38,174 bases of DNA from Oscillospiraceae bacterium. GTDB lineage: Bacteria; Bacillota; Clostridia; Oscillospirales; Ruminococcaceae. A model generated the notes under the pieces. That model saw only the letters and a program-made list of their open reading frames with translations, was not told where the DNA came from and ran no database searches. The position numbers were made by a program, and so were the translations under genes. The stretch is taken from NCBI GenBank assembly GCA_009777155.1, contig WRMK01000004.1, positions 1-38,174 of the forward strand. Reading direction: 5' to 3'. Positions 1 to 6,942 of this stretch are shown piece by piece. Position 1 is the stretch's first letter. Each line of letters starts with the position of its first letter.

Positions 1-2
1 AA

Positions 3-293
3 AGGCTCACGCCCGACCTGTTCCTGCTCGACTATCTGATGCCTAAGATGACGGGGTTTGACCTCGTGCCGATTATCCGCAAGTTCCCCGAACACGATGA
101 AACACCGATAATTTTCTTGACCTCCGAAGGCTCAACCGACCACGTCACGGCGGCGATTAACCTCGGCGCGTGCGACTTTATCGTAAAGCCGATAAAGGAA
201 TCGGTGCTGTGCCAAAAAGCCATGATGAACACGATTGATTACATGACACTTAGGCGTAAGCGGATGATTTTTAAGGAGGCTAAGAGATTTTAA
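3..293 (+). CDS. Response regulator receiver domain, 5'-truncated
   Basis: The open frame enters from the left edge; the ORF-track start at 39 is an internal Met. Upstream codons in the same frame read TPDLFLLDYLMPKMTGFD, the classical receiver strand with the phospho-acceptor Asp in LLDYLMP. The SEG motif and the conserved Lys in VKPI follow, as expected for a CheY-like fold. The protein ends about 25 residues after that Lys in a basic helix (LRRKRMIFKEAKRF), so there is no C-terminal output domain. It is either a stand-alone receiver or the receiver end of a larger protein whose N-terminus is outside the window. Phosphorylation by a histidine kinase is known for the family; the partner cannot be seen here. 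Confidence 0.9.
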   Translation, partial: RLTPDLFLLDYLMPKMTGFDLVPIIRKFPEHDETPIIFLTSEGSTDHVTAAINLGACDFIVKPIKESVLCQKAMMNTIDYMTLRRKRMIFKEAKRF

Positions 294-303
294 CATAAAC
301 CTA

Positions 304-332
304 TTGAATTTCGCAATAGGTTGTGGTATACT
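304..332 (+). promoter_or_regulatory. Putative sigma-A promoter for the Fe-S scaffold-like gene
   Basis: TTGAAT, a 17-nt spacer and TATACT lie upstream of the gene at 490. The -35 box and spacer overlap a small hairpin (AACCTATTG / CAATAGGTT, 298-322) that may end the response-regulator transcript. The predicted leader of about 150 nt contains the hairpin pair at 361-449. Confidence 0.45.
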
Positions 333-360
333 TATTAAAAATAGGCGATTGCGAAACTCA

Positions 361-449
361 CGGACGCGCATCGCTTGCGAAGAAATGCTGCGCCCCTACA
401 TGTTTTAATACTTCATCTACATATTGTAGGGGCGGGCATTGCCCGTCCG
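361..449. repeat. Hairpin repeat pair, CCCCTACA family
   Basis: The left unit starts CGGACGCGCATCGC and ends GCCCCTACA. The right unit (424-449) is its inverted counterpart, TTGTAGGGGCGGGCATTGCC. Each unit is a small palindrome, and the two face each other across about 23 nt. Related units occur at 8039-8224, 11419-11940, 14452-14575, 15966-15990, 18012-18216, 26990-27072 and 31802-31826. Confidence 0.8.
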
Positions 450-489
450 TAAGCAATCAGCTATTATTAAACAACGAAAGGATTAAATT

Positions 490-1185
490 ATGTTAAGCTA
501 TTCACACGAAGTTGAGCAGATGTGTACCGTGGCGAAAGGTGCCAGTCACGGCCCTGCGCCGATTCCACAGGAAGGCAAATGGACAAAGGCCCGCGAGATT
601 ACCGACATCAGCGGCCTCACCCATGGCGTGGGCTGGTGCGCGCCGCAACAAGGTGCATGCAAATTGACCCTCAACGTCAAAAACGGCATTGTTGAGGAGG
701 CGTTGGTCGAAACACTCGGCTGTTCCGGCATGACACACTCGGCGGCTATGGCGGGGGAAATTCTGCCCGGCAAAACCATTCTCGAGGCCATGAACACAGA
801 CTTGGTCTGCGATGCCATTAACGTGGCAATGCGGGAATTGTTCCTGCAAATTATCTACGGCCGCTCACAGACGGCATTCTCCGAGGGCGGGCTACCCGTT
901 GGAGCAGGGCTTGAGGATTTGGGCAAGGGCTTGCGTTCGCAGGTCGGGACTATTTTTTCGACACAGGCAAAAGGCGTGCGCTATATGGAAATGGCAGAGG
1001 GCTACATAACCAAGATGGCACTTGACAAAAACGATGAAGTTATCGGCTACGAATTTGTCAAAGTCGGCAAAATGCTCGAAGATATTCGCCGCGGCAAGAC
1101 CCCCGATGAAGCCTACAAAGCCAACGTGGGCAGGTACGGCAGATTTGACGAAGCGGTCAAGTATATTGACCCACGCGAAGAATAA
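490..1185 (+). CDS. NifU-like iron-sulfur cluster assembly scaffold-type protein
   Basis: The 231-aa protein matches the clostridial family annotated as Fe-S cluster assembly scaffold. It has Cys at about residues 50 and 57 (GWCAPQQGAC) and 78 (LGCSGMTHSAAMA), in the spacing expected of a NifU/IscU-like core. It carries an extra C-terminal region (about 130-231) not found in classical IscU. The start is set by GAAAGGA 7 nt before the ATG. The gene is paired with the GGGtGRT gene downstream, an association I recognise from other Clostridia, which suggests a joint but unproven role in metal-cluster handling. The TAA stop overlaps the first unit of a heptamer-armed repeat. Cluster binding is inferred from family and cysteines only. 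Confidence 0.8.
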   Translation: MLSYSHEVEQMCTVAKGASHGPAPIPQEGKWTKAREITDISGLTHGVGWCAPQQGACKLTLNVKNGIVEEALVETLGCSGMTHSAAMAGEILPGKTILEAMNTDLVCDAINVAMRELFLQIIYGRSQTAFSEGGLPVGAGLEDLGKGLRSQVGTIFSTQAKGVRYMEMAEGYITKMALDKNDEVIGYEFVKVGKMLEDIRRGKTPDEAYKANVGRYGRFDEAVKYIDPREE

Positions 1186-1300
1186 TGCAGAATGCAGAAT
1201 GCAGAATGCAGAAATAAATAGGATTACGATGTTTGTTTCCGTCGGAAAACGGCTTAAAAATTAAATTATTTCTGCATTCTGCATTCTCATTTCTGCATTA
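1184..1300. repeat. Heptamer-armed inverted repeat, family 1 (AATGCAG), copy A
   Basis: The left arm is a run of AATGCAG units that begins inside the stop codon of the preceding gene. The right arm is the inverse (TTCTGCATTCTGCATTCT). The core contains the palindrome TTCCGTCGGAAA. Other copies are at 4234-4374, 17332-17440 and 19144-19300. Confidence 0.85.
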
Positions 1301-1328
1301 AATTAAATGAAAGGACATGATTTTACAC

Positions 1329-2333
1329 ATGAGTAATATTAAATTTGAAGGGCAGAACAGGCGTGAGGGTAAGATTGCCGAGTGCCTTAAAGAATATGGC
1401 TTTGAGAGCCTTGAGGCGGCGCGGGATTTGTGCCTTGAAAAGGGTATAAACGTCGAGGAAATCGTCAAGGGCGTGCAGCCTATTGCGTTCGAGAACGCTG
1501 TTTGGGCGTACACCCTCGGTACTGCAATCGCCGTCAAGACCGGCGCGACACAAGCCGCAAAAGCCGCCGCGACTATCGGCAAAGGTCTGCAAGCTTTCTG
1601 CATACCCGGCTCGGTAGCGGAAAGCCGCGATGTGGGTTTGGGGCATGGCAACTTGGGCGCAATGTTGCTTGAAGAAGAAAACAGTTGCTTCTGCTTTTTG
1701 GCGGGACACGAGAGTTTCGCGGCGGCAGAGGGCGCAATCGGCATAGCGCGTACCGCAAACAAGGCCCGGAAAGAGCCGTTGCGTGTAATCCTAAACGGAC
1801 TCGGCAAAGATGCCGCGTATATAATTTCGCGGATTAACGGCTTTACATACGTTGAAACTGAGTACGACATTCCGAACGACGACTTGAAAATTGTCAAGGA
1901 AATCGCCTTTTCGGACGGCGAAAAAGCCAAGGTTAAGGTCTACGGTTGCGATGATGTAATCGAGGGCGTGGCGATTATGAAGCATGAGCATGTCGAGGTG
2001 TCGATTACGGGGAACTCGACAAATCCCACTCGTTTTCAGCACCTTGTTGCAGGGACGTACAAGAAGTGGGCGAACGAGAACGGCAAGAAGTATTTCTCAG
2101 TCGCGTCCGGCGGCGGCACAGGCAGAACTTTGCACCCCGACAACATGGCGGCAGGCCCGGCGTCTTACGGCTTGACCGACTCAATGGGCCGCATGCACGG
2201 CGACGCGCAATTCGCGGGCTCAAGCTCGGTCCCCGCACACGTGGAAATGATGGGCCTAATAGGCATGGGGAACAACCCGATGGTAGGCGCGACGGTGGCG
2301 TGCGCGGTGGCGGTTAGTGAGACGAACAATTGA
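1329..2333 (+). CDS. GGGtGRT-family protein
   Basis: This protein of about 334 aa carries the family signature SGGGTGRTLHPDNM near residue 265 and the conserved tail GLIGMGNNPMVGATVACAV. The function of the family is unknown. I start it at ATG 1329 rather than 1317, because AAGGA at 1311-1315 would be 1 nt from the 1317 ATG but 13 nt from 1329, and the sequence after 1329 (MSNIKFEGQNRREGKI) resembles family N-termini. It lies about 140 bp after the Fe-S scaffold-like gene on the same strand, with repeat copy A between, so the two are probably co-transcribed. The last codons and the TGA stop lie inside the left arm of a family 2 repeat, so the C-terminus may have been altered by its insertion. 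Confidence 0.85.
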   Translation: MSNIKFEGQNRREGKIAECLKEYGFESLEAARDLCLEKGINVEEIVKGVQPIAFENAVWAYTLGTAIAVKTGATQAAKAAATIGKGLQAFCIPGSVAESRDVGLGHGNLGAMLLEEENSCFCFLAGHESFAAAEGAIGIARTANKARKEPLRVILNGLGKDAAYIISRINGFTYVETEYDIPNDDLKIVKEIAFSDGEKAKVKVYGCDDVIEGVAIMKHEHVEVSITGNSTNPTRFQHLVAGTYKKWANENGKKYFSVASGGGTGRTLHPDNMAAGPASYGLTDSMGRMHGDAQFAGSSSVPAHVEMMGLIGMGNNPMVGATVACAVAVSETNN

Positions 2334-2470
2334 CAATGTATAATTGACAATGGACAATTAATTTAATTAAAAAGCCTGTTGAAAAATCGACAGGCTTTGC
2401 TTTTTTTCTCGTAACTTTCAAAGTAAAATATAATTATCAATTGTCCATTGTCAATTGTAAATTGTTCGTC
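2321..2470. repeat. Heptamer-armed inverted repeat, family 2 (GACAATG)
   Basis: The outer ends are perfect inverses, GACGAACAAT and ATTGTTCGTC. The arms consist of 7-bp units (ATTGTCC, ATTGTCA, ATTGTAA, ATTGTTC). The element supplies the stop codon of the GGGtGRT gene and holds an intrinsic terminator in its centre. A coding copy of the left arm lies at 25004-25043 and a fragment at 22500-22516. Confidence 0.85.
2371..2409 (+). terminator. Intrinsic terminator of the GGGtGRT operon
   Basis: Stem AAAGCCTGTTG / CGACAGGCTTT (one G-T pair) with loop AAAAAT, followed by GCTTTTTTT. It lies inside the family 2 repeat. Confidence 0.9.
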
Positions 2471-2475
2471 GGGGG

Positions 2476-2504
2476 TTGACAGTTATGTCGAAATATGTTA
2501 TACT
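2476..2504 (+). promoter_or_regulatory. Sigma-A promoter of hicB-hicA
   Basis: TTGACA (2476-2481), exactly 17 nt, then TATACT (2499-2504). Transcription should start near 2511. The longer ORF that starts at 2476 would begin inside this promoter, so the hicB start must lie downstream. Confidence 0.85.
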
Positions 2505-2565
2505 TGTGTTAGGGGTAGCCTTGGGGGCTTTGTTGAGGGGTTTTTTGAAGAAAGGATGTGGGGAT

Positions 2566-2805
2566 ATGACTGCTACATTGGAAAAAATAAAGTGCGTAAT
2601 TATTTATCTAATATATGACGAAGAAGTTGATGTTTGGATTGCCATGAGCGAAGATGTTCCGGGGCTTGTTTTGGAGTCGGAGTCTAAGGAGACTCTAAAG
2701 AAGCGAGTAAAGCTCGCGGCACCCGAATTGCTGGAGCTTAATGGCGTGGAATTTGACGAAGACCTTTTGATTAATTTTCGTGAGGTTGAGAGGGTTTTTG
2801 GGTAA
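2566..2805 (+). CDS. hicB: HicB-type antitoxin (DUF1902-like)
   Basis: This 79-aa protein has a HicB-like partial RNase H fold signature: a strand containing DEEVDVWIAMSEDVPGLVLE followed by a helix with ETLKKRV. I chose ATG 2566 because AAAGGA lies 9 nt upstream and because the longer frame overlaps a consensus promoter. HicB proteins bind and neutralise the HicA mRNA interferase and usually repress their own operon. The order antitoxin first, toxin second is the reverse of the classic hicAB order but common for HicB/DUF1902 pairs. Its stop codon overlaps the hicA start (TAATG), so translation is probably coupled. Confidence 0.8.
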   Translation: MTATLEKIKCVIIYLIYDEEVDVWIAMSEDVPGLVLESESKETLKKRVKLAAPELLELNGVEFDEDLLINFREVERVFG

Positions 2806-3002
2806 TGGCGGAGTACGAGAAGAAAGTGCGGGAAGTCTTGAAAGAAAACGGTTACTTTTTCGAGAGACACGGCAAAGGCGACCACGACATTTGGTTTAAC
2901 CCCGAAATTCAAAAATCCGTTTCGGTCGATGGGAAAATTAAATCTCGCCATTCTGCAAACGGAATTTTGAAAGAGGCGAAAATAGATTTTCGTTTTAGAT
3001 GA
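2805..3002 (+). CDS. hicA: HicA-type mRNA interferase toxin
   Basis: The 65-aa protein has the HicA/YcfA double-stranded-RNA-binding-like pattern: a first helix (VREVLKENGYFFERHGKGDHDIWF) with the expected His in the GDHDIW segment, and a final helix after HSANGILKEAKI. HicA toxins cleave mRNA; the His in the G-x-H motif is the known catalytic residue of the family. The start ATG shares one base with the hicB stop. Immediately after its stop comes a multi-hairpin element whose outer stem repeats the terminator stem found before hicB. Confidence 0.8.
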   Translation: MAEYEKKVREVLKENGYFFERHGKGDHDIWFNPEIQKSVSVDGKIKSRHSANGILKEAKIDFRFR

Positions 3003-3121
3003 AGCCTGTTGAATAGCCGCCCATTCTGTTTCATTTAATTATGAAAAAGATGGGCGGCTATTAAAAACTTTGCTAAAGCAAAGTTTTGTTACGACAGGGG
3101 GGTGAAAACCCAACAGGCTTT
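3002..3121 (+). repeat. Multi-hairpin structured element, copy 1
   Basis: Outer stem AGCCTGTTG (3003-3011) with CAACAGGCT (3111-3119) encloses two hairpins: AATAGCCGCCCAT / ATGGGCGGCTATT with an inner TTTCAT / ATGAAA stem, and AAAACTTTGCT / AGCAAAGTTTT. A second copy, in the opposite orientation, is at 17886-18006 with the same inner hairpins but a different outer stem. Here it separates the convergent hicA and HD-GYP genes and may act as a bidirectional terminator. Confidence 0.8.
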
Positions 3122-3143
3122 CACACTAACCACTTTCAACCCC

Positions 3144-4217
3144 CTACAACAAAATCCTCTCAACAACAATATTATAAGACCCCACATCATCCCTAAGGTC
3201 GATATACCTCTCGTCGTCCGCACCGTCCTCGGGGAGCAGTTTCACCAACGGCCGCAGCAGATTATTCTCGTAGTTTTTGCAGACAATGCCGTGTTGCCCG
3301 TTCGAGAGTTGCACCTGCACCCCGAGCGGGAACGGCGCGACTTTCTTCATGAAAATTTCAACCAACTTAGGATTAAACTCCCCGCCCGAGTTGCCCGATA
3401 TGTACTCATAGGCCTCGGGGGGCGGCACAGCCTCGGCGTAGGCGCGCTTGGAGGTCATGGCGTCGTAGACGTCCGCGATTGCGATAATCTGCGCCTCGAA
3501 CGGGATTTGCGCGGACTTTTTGCCGTAGGGATACCCCGTGCCGTCGTATCGCTCGTGGTGGTTCATAATTGCCGAAGTTACCGTAAATGGCAGTGACTTT
3601 TTAAGTTTCAGCTTCTCAACCCCGACTGCGGCGTGTGTCTTAATCAGCTCAAATTCCTCGTCGGTCAATTTGCCCGGCTTGTTGAGCAGATTTATGTCGA
3701 TAAAAATTTTGCCTATATCGTGCAGGATTGCCGCCATTGCCAAGCTTTTCAATTGTCGGCGCGGCAAATCACACTCCAAACCAATCACACACGCCAAAAC
3801 GCAGACGTTTATCGAGTGTTGATAGGTGTACTTGTCGAAATCTTTCATGTCCGTTATGCTGATTATCGGCGCGTTTGAGTTCATTATTTCGTCAATCAGT
3901 TGACTCAAAACGTCGGTGATTTTCTTCATGTTGCTTTGGAAAAATTTAGAGTTGCCTTTCATTGCACTGCCCCTCAGGTGGTGCATTAATATCGCGCTCT
4001 TGTTCCGCACTTCCTGCGAGATTACGCTCTCGACTTCGATACCTTCCGAAAAGGCGTCGTCAATGTAGAGCCCGCTGTGCCCCATCTCCTTGAGTTTCGC
4101 GATTACTCGGTCGGTTATGGTGGTGCCGGCTTGTATGAGGATATGCCCGGAGTCCCCGAAAAGCGGCTTCCCTGCTGTCATGCCCTCTTTTAAATTGTCC
4201 GCTGTTATGTATCTCAT
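3144..4217 (-). CDS. HD-GYP domain protein, probable cyclic-di-GMP phosphodiesterase
   Basis: The 357-aa protein has an N-terminal region of about 115 residues without a recognised domain, then an HD-GYP domain. Visible metal and catalytic residues are H134 (YQHSINV), the HD pair at 166-167 (ILHDIGK), H195 (THAAVG), the HH at 220-221 and the GYP at 228-230 in HHERYDGTGYP. IADVYDAMTSKRAY near 247-260 is also typical. The C-terminus (PLGVQVQLSNGQHGIV) is a short beta-rich tail found in this subfamily. The start is supported by GAGGTT before the ATG. Family members degrade cyclic-di-GMP. It faces hicA and lies after a family 1 repeat, so it may be transcribed separately from the EamA gene. Confidence 0.9.
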   Translation of the reverse strand: MRYITADNLKEGMTAGKPLFGDSGHILIQAGTTITDRVIAKLKEMGHSGLYIDDAFSEGIEVESVISQEVRNKSAILMHHLRGSAMKGNSKFFQSNMKKITDVLSQLIDEIMNSNAPIISITDMKDFDKYTYQHSINVCVLACVIGLECDLPRRQLKSLAMAAILHDIGKIFIDINLLNKPGKLTDEEFELIKTHAAVGVEKLKLKKSLPFTVTSAIMNHHERYDGTGYPYGKKSAQIPFEAQIIAIADVYDAMTSKRAYAEAVPPPEAYEYISGNSGGEFNPKLVEIFMKKVAPFPLGVQVQLSNGQHGIVCKNYENNLLRPLVKLLPEDGADDERYIDLRDDVGSYNIVVERILL

Positions 4218-4233
4218 TCTTGAACCTCATATT

Positions 4234-4374
4234 TAATGCAGAAATAATAATGCAAAATGCAGAAATAATTAAATATTCTAAGTAGATTTCTTAATTAAAT
4301 CACATCGCGCATATCTGCTGAGAACTGCTTTGAAACTAAATTATTTCTGCATTCTGCATTCTGCATTCTCATTT
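4234..4374. repeat. Heptamer-armed inverted repeat, family 1, copy B
   Basis: Arms of AATGCAG units on the left and TTCTGCATTCTGCATTCTGC on the right flank an AT-rich core. The core shares GCGCATATCTGCTGA with copy D but lacks the TTCCGTCGGAAA palindrome of copies A and C. It ends 4 nt before the stop codon of the EamA-like gene (minus strand). Confidence 0.85.
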
Positions 4375-4378
4375 GTTG

Positions 4379-4792
4379 CTATATTACTAAAATTAATGTT
4401 CCTGCGCCAATCAGCACGCCGCCTATTATCGCTTTCACATCCACCGTTTCGCGCAGGATTACGAACGCCAAGACCATCGTAATCACCACGCTCAATTTGT
4501 CCACCGGGACTACTTTTGACACCGAGCCGAGCTGCATTGCCCGAAAGTAAAACAACCATGAAATCCCGGTTGCACAGCCCGATAGGATTAGAAACAGCCA
4601 GCTTTTTTGAGTAATCGCGGTGATTTCGCCCTGCTTGCCCGTTATAAAGACTACGCCCCACGCGATTAGCAGTACTACAATCGTTCGGATTGCCGTCGCT
4701 AAGTTTGTGTCAACATTATCCAAGCCGATTTTGGCGAAAATCGCAGTCAACGCCGCGAAAATTGCACCAAGTAACGCAAATATCAACCACAT
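4379..4792 (-). CDS. EamA-type (DMT superfamily) membrane protein, single half
   Basis: The 137-aa hydrophobic protein has about five predicted membrane segments and matches one EamA repeat: an N-terminal WLIFALLGAIFAALTAIFAKIG helix and the ending KAIIGGVLIGAGTLILVI. Full DMT exporters contain two such repeats in about 300 aa, so this belongs to the short class, which must form dimers. The substrate is unknown. Its ATG lies inside the last codons of gpsA (10-nt overlap), and an AAGGGTGA ribosome site is made from the gpsA coding end. It is therefore probably translated together with gpsA. Confidence 0.8.
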   Translation of the reverse strand: MWLIFALLGAIFAALTAIFAKIGLDNVDTNLATAIRTIVVLLIAWGVVFITGKQGEITAITQKSWLFLILSGCATGISWLFYFRAMQLGSVSKVVPVDKLSVVITMVLAFVILRETVDVKAIIGGVLIGAGTLILVI

Positions 4793-5835
4793 ATGTCACC
4801 CTTGTCGGTATTAGTCTCGCAAAATTCGCAGGTCCAGTATTCTTCCTTTTCGCATTTTACAGGGCGGTTCATGAGGGTTTTCAGTGCCTTTTCGGGCCTT
4901 TCACCCTCGAACAGTATTTTGCAAAGTTGCTCGATTATCGGCAGGTTTACCTTGTATTTATCTGCTAATTCCAAGGCGGTTTTGGCGGTGTAATACCCTT
5001 CTACAGTTCCGGTTTTTGCGACTGCGGCCTCCGCCGCCATGCCCTCGCCGATAAGTTTACCTGCGCGGCCATTTCGAGACAATTCCGAGGTGCAAGTGAT
5101 AATCAAGTCGCCCATGCCCGACAAGCCCGTGAAGGTCTGCCACTGCGCCCCACAAGCGGCACTGAGGCGGGTGATTTCCGCCAAGCCCCGTGTCATTAAT
5201 GCCGCCAAAGCATTATCGCCGAGGCCCATACCCCGCACAATCCCGCAGCAAAGCGCGATTGCGTTCTTGAGCGCGCCGCCGAGTTCGCAACCTTTGACGT
5301 CGTCCGAGAGGTATATCCGAAAGGTCTCGCTCTGCAAATTCTCCTGCACGCAGAACGCCGCCTCTTTCCACTTACTCGCACAGACAACCGTCGTAGGCAC
5401 GCCCTTGCCGACTTCCTCCGCGTGACACGGCCCGGTGAGTACTGCGATTTGATTACGCGGGTATACCTCGACAAGCACTTCCGAAAGCCGTTTTTGAGTT
5501 ACACGCTCAAATCCTTTGCCCGCGCTGACTATAATCGTCTTCTCGCCGACAAATTCAGCGGCGGCAAGTGCGGTCTCGCGGATAAATTCCGACGGGACGG
5601 CGAAGACGAGGATTTCGCTGTCTTTGATTTCGGAGATACTCGCTGTGAAATTTATTTCGGGTGAGAGTTTTATGCCGGGCAAAACTCGCGTGTTTTCGCC
5701 GTCACGCTTGATTGCGTCAACCTCGGCTTGAAACTTTGTCCACGCCGTCACGCTATGCCCGTTGCTCTGCCACAGTGCAGAAAGTGCCGCACCGAACCCG
5801 CAACCTAAGACCGATATTTTAACGCTACTTGCCAT
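4783..5835 (-). CDS. gpsA: NAD(P)-dependent glycerol-3-phosphate dehydrogenase
   Basis: At 350 aa the protein is near the usual length. Recognised motifs are VSAGKGFE, LTGPCHAEEV, GALKNAIALCCGIVRGMGLG and the C-terminal substrate motif GLSGMGDLIITCTSELSRNG. GpsA reduces dihydroxyacetone phosphate to sn-glycerol-3-phosphate, the substrate of the PlsY acyltransferase encoded two genes upstream. The N-terminal nucleotide motif is unusual: GCGFGAAL instead of the normal GAGSWGTAL, one residue shorter. The C-terminus carries an extra Cys-rich tail (CEKEEYWTCEFCETN). The start is preceded not by a plain RBS but by a leader element with its own small ORF. Confidence 0.92.
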   Translation of the reverse strand: MASSVKISVLGCGFGAALSALWQSNGHSVTAWTKFQAEVDAIKRDGENTRVLPGIKLSPEINFTASISEIKDSEILVFAVPSEFIRETALAAAEFVGEKTIIVSAGKGFERVTQKRLSEVLVEVYPRNQIAVLTGPCHAEEVGKGVPTTVVCASKWKEAAFCVQENLQSETFRIYLSDDVKGCELGGALKNAIALCCGIVRGMGLGDNALAALMTRGLAEITRLSAACGAQWQTFTGLSGMGDLIITCTSELSRNGRAGKLIGEGMAAEAAVAKTGTVEGYYTAKTALELADKYKVNLPIIEQLCKILFEGERPEKALKTLMNRPVKCEKEEYWTCEFCETNTDKGDICG

Positions 5836-5904
5836 ACTTTCAATGCCGTGCCGCCGCTGTTCGCGCTGATTTAGAGGGATTTTGCGGCACGGTTCACGCC
5901 TTCC
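5836..5904 (-). repeat. Leader element, copy 1, upstream of gpsA
   Basis: Read on the minus strand: GGAAGG, 8 nt, a GTG codon inside arm CCGTGCCGC, 27 nt, the inverse arm GCGGCACGG, then a TGA and 4 nt to the gpsA ATG. The same layout with 8-nt, 51-nt and 4-nt spacings is found at 23583-23651. One base pair of the stem differs in a compensated way (G-C here, A-T there). Confidence 0.75.
5840..5890 (-). CDS. Putative 16-aa leader peptide before gpsA
   Basis: A GTG start with GGAAGG 8 nt upstream encodes MPQNPSKSARTAAARH and stops 4 nt before the gpsA ATG. Its counterpart before the second permease gene (23597-23647) has the same length, reading MPQFSLKIAQAWAAWY. The gpsA start has only a weak RBS of its own (GAAAG), so terminating ribosomes could feed the downstream start. 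Translation is inferred, not shown. Confidence 0.45.
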   Translation of the reverse strand: MPQNPSKSARTAAARH

Positions 5905-5927
5905 GTAATATTTTTAACCGTTTCCGA

Positions 5928-6923
5928 TTATCGCTTCTTTAGATTTACCGACCCAACCGCCGCGGCTACCACGCCGACTGCAACTACGCCCGCAAGTATC
6001 ACCATCAAGGAGTTTGAACCCTCGTTGGCATTATCAACATCAGCGGCGGGTGCAGGTGCGGGGGCGGGGCGGGGTGCGGGGGCGTCGGGGTCAACGCTTG
6101 TGTTTTCTTGCACAGTTTCGTTGGGAGTTTCGTCGGGGACTTCTTCAATTTCGGGAGCAGTTTCGGGCGGTGTTACCTCGACTTGACCGCCGCCGACTTT
6201 GAACCCGCCGAGTATCAGCTCAAACAGGTCAACCTGCGCCCTACCCTCACCGTGGTCGCCGCGTACCGCGAGTGACACCTCGCGCATGCCGCCGAATTCG
6301 ATGCCGAGCTGCCGCTCCCACTCGTAAAAGTGTTCGCTGACGTTGACCGTGCCGTTGTGCCGCCTGTTCTCACGAACCGCCCAGATTTGGGTGTACGCGC
6401 CCTCGCCATCAAGGTGGAGGGCGTTTTCAACATAGGTCACGAATAGGTTATAATTCTCGCCGTCGATTGCGTATACTTCCAACTCGTCATTGCCGCGGAC
6501 TTCAACCCCGCCCCAGTTCTCGACTATATAATACTCCACGAGTGTACCTTTATCGCCGTTGCCCATCCAGCCGAAGCCGCCGAAAAACGACGAGCCTGAG
6601 GTTGCAGTGTAGACTACGTCATAGGTTAGCGTAATCTCGCCCATTTGCCTGTGGGTGAGGTTTTCCTCCTCGTATCGCCTGCCCGAGCGGAAAAGCGAAC
6701 GCCGCGTCGGCGCGGTGTTCCACTCGCAGACGAACAGCCCGTTTTCCTCCAAGAGCATATGGGTCTCGGCGCGGTCACTGCTGCGCCAGACCTCGAAGTC
6801 GAAGCCGCCGTGGCTGTCTTGGCCGACCTCGTTGTCGAGTATAAGCTGGTCGGTCGCCGATGCCGTTACAATCGTCATTGCCAACATTAGTGCTGTTAAT
6901 AATACACTTGCATGTTTTTTCAT
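5928..6923 (-). CDS. GH11 xylanase-like surface protein, acid/base Glu missing (second paralog)
   Basis: The 331-aa protein has a signal peptide (cut probably after TASA), a GH11-like jelly-roll domain at about 25-240, a Pro/Ala/Glu-rich linker and a C-terminal membrane segment (VILAGVVAVGVVAAAVGSV) with a basic tail. It should be anchored by its C-terminus and face outwards. GH11 landmarks are LVEYYIVENWG (nucleophile position E130), YTQIWAVRENRR and NVSEHFYEWERQLG. The position of the catalytic acid/base Glu (TEGYQSSG in known enzymes) reads VRGDHGEG, with R221 in its place. It lies 19 nt after its paralog in the same orientation. Without the acid/base it is likely a xylan-binding or otherwise non-hydrolytic protein. 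The RBS is weak. Confidence 0.75.
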   Translation of the reverse strand: MKKHASVLLTALMLAMTIVTASATDQLILDNEVGQDSHGGFDFEVWRSSDRAETHMLLEENGLFVCEWNTAPTRRSLFRSGRRYEEENLTHRQMGEITLTYDVVYTATSGSSFFGGFGWMGNGDKGTLVEYYIVENWGGVEVRGNDELEVYAIDGENYNLFVTYVENALHLDGEGAYTQIWAVRENRRHNGTVNVSEHFYEWERQLGIEFGGMREVSLAVRGDHGEGRAQVDLFELILGGFKVGGGQVEVTPPETAPEIEEVPDETPNETVQENTSVDPDAPAPRPAPAPAPAADVDNANEGSNSLMVILAGVVAVGVVAAAVGSVNLKKR

Positions 6924-6942
6924 CTTGCATTACCATGCCTTT

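Noticed and set aside
2476-2565. N-terminal extension of HicB starting at TTG 2476
   Set aside because: The first codon is the -35 box of a consensus promoter, and a good RBS and ATG follow at 2566.
3102-3596. 164-aa plus-strand ORF opposite the HD-GYP gene
   Set aside because: It is antisense to a gene with complete HD-GYP motifs and begins inside the structured element.
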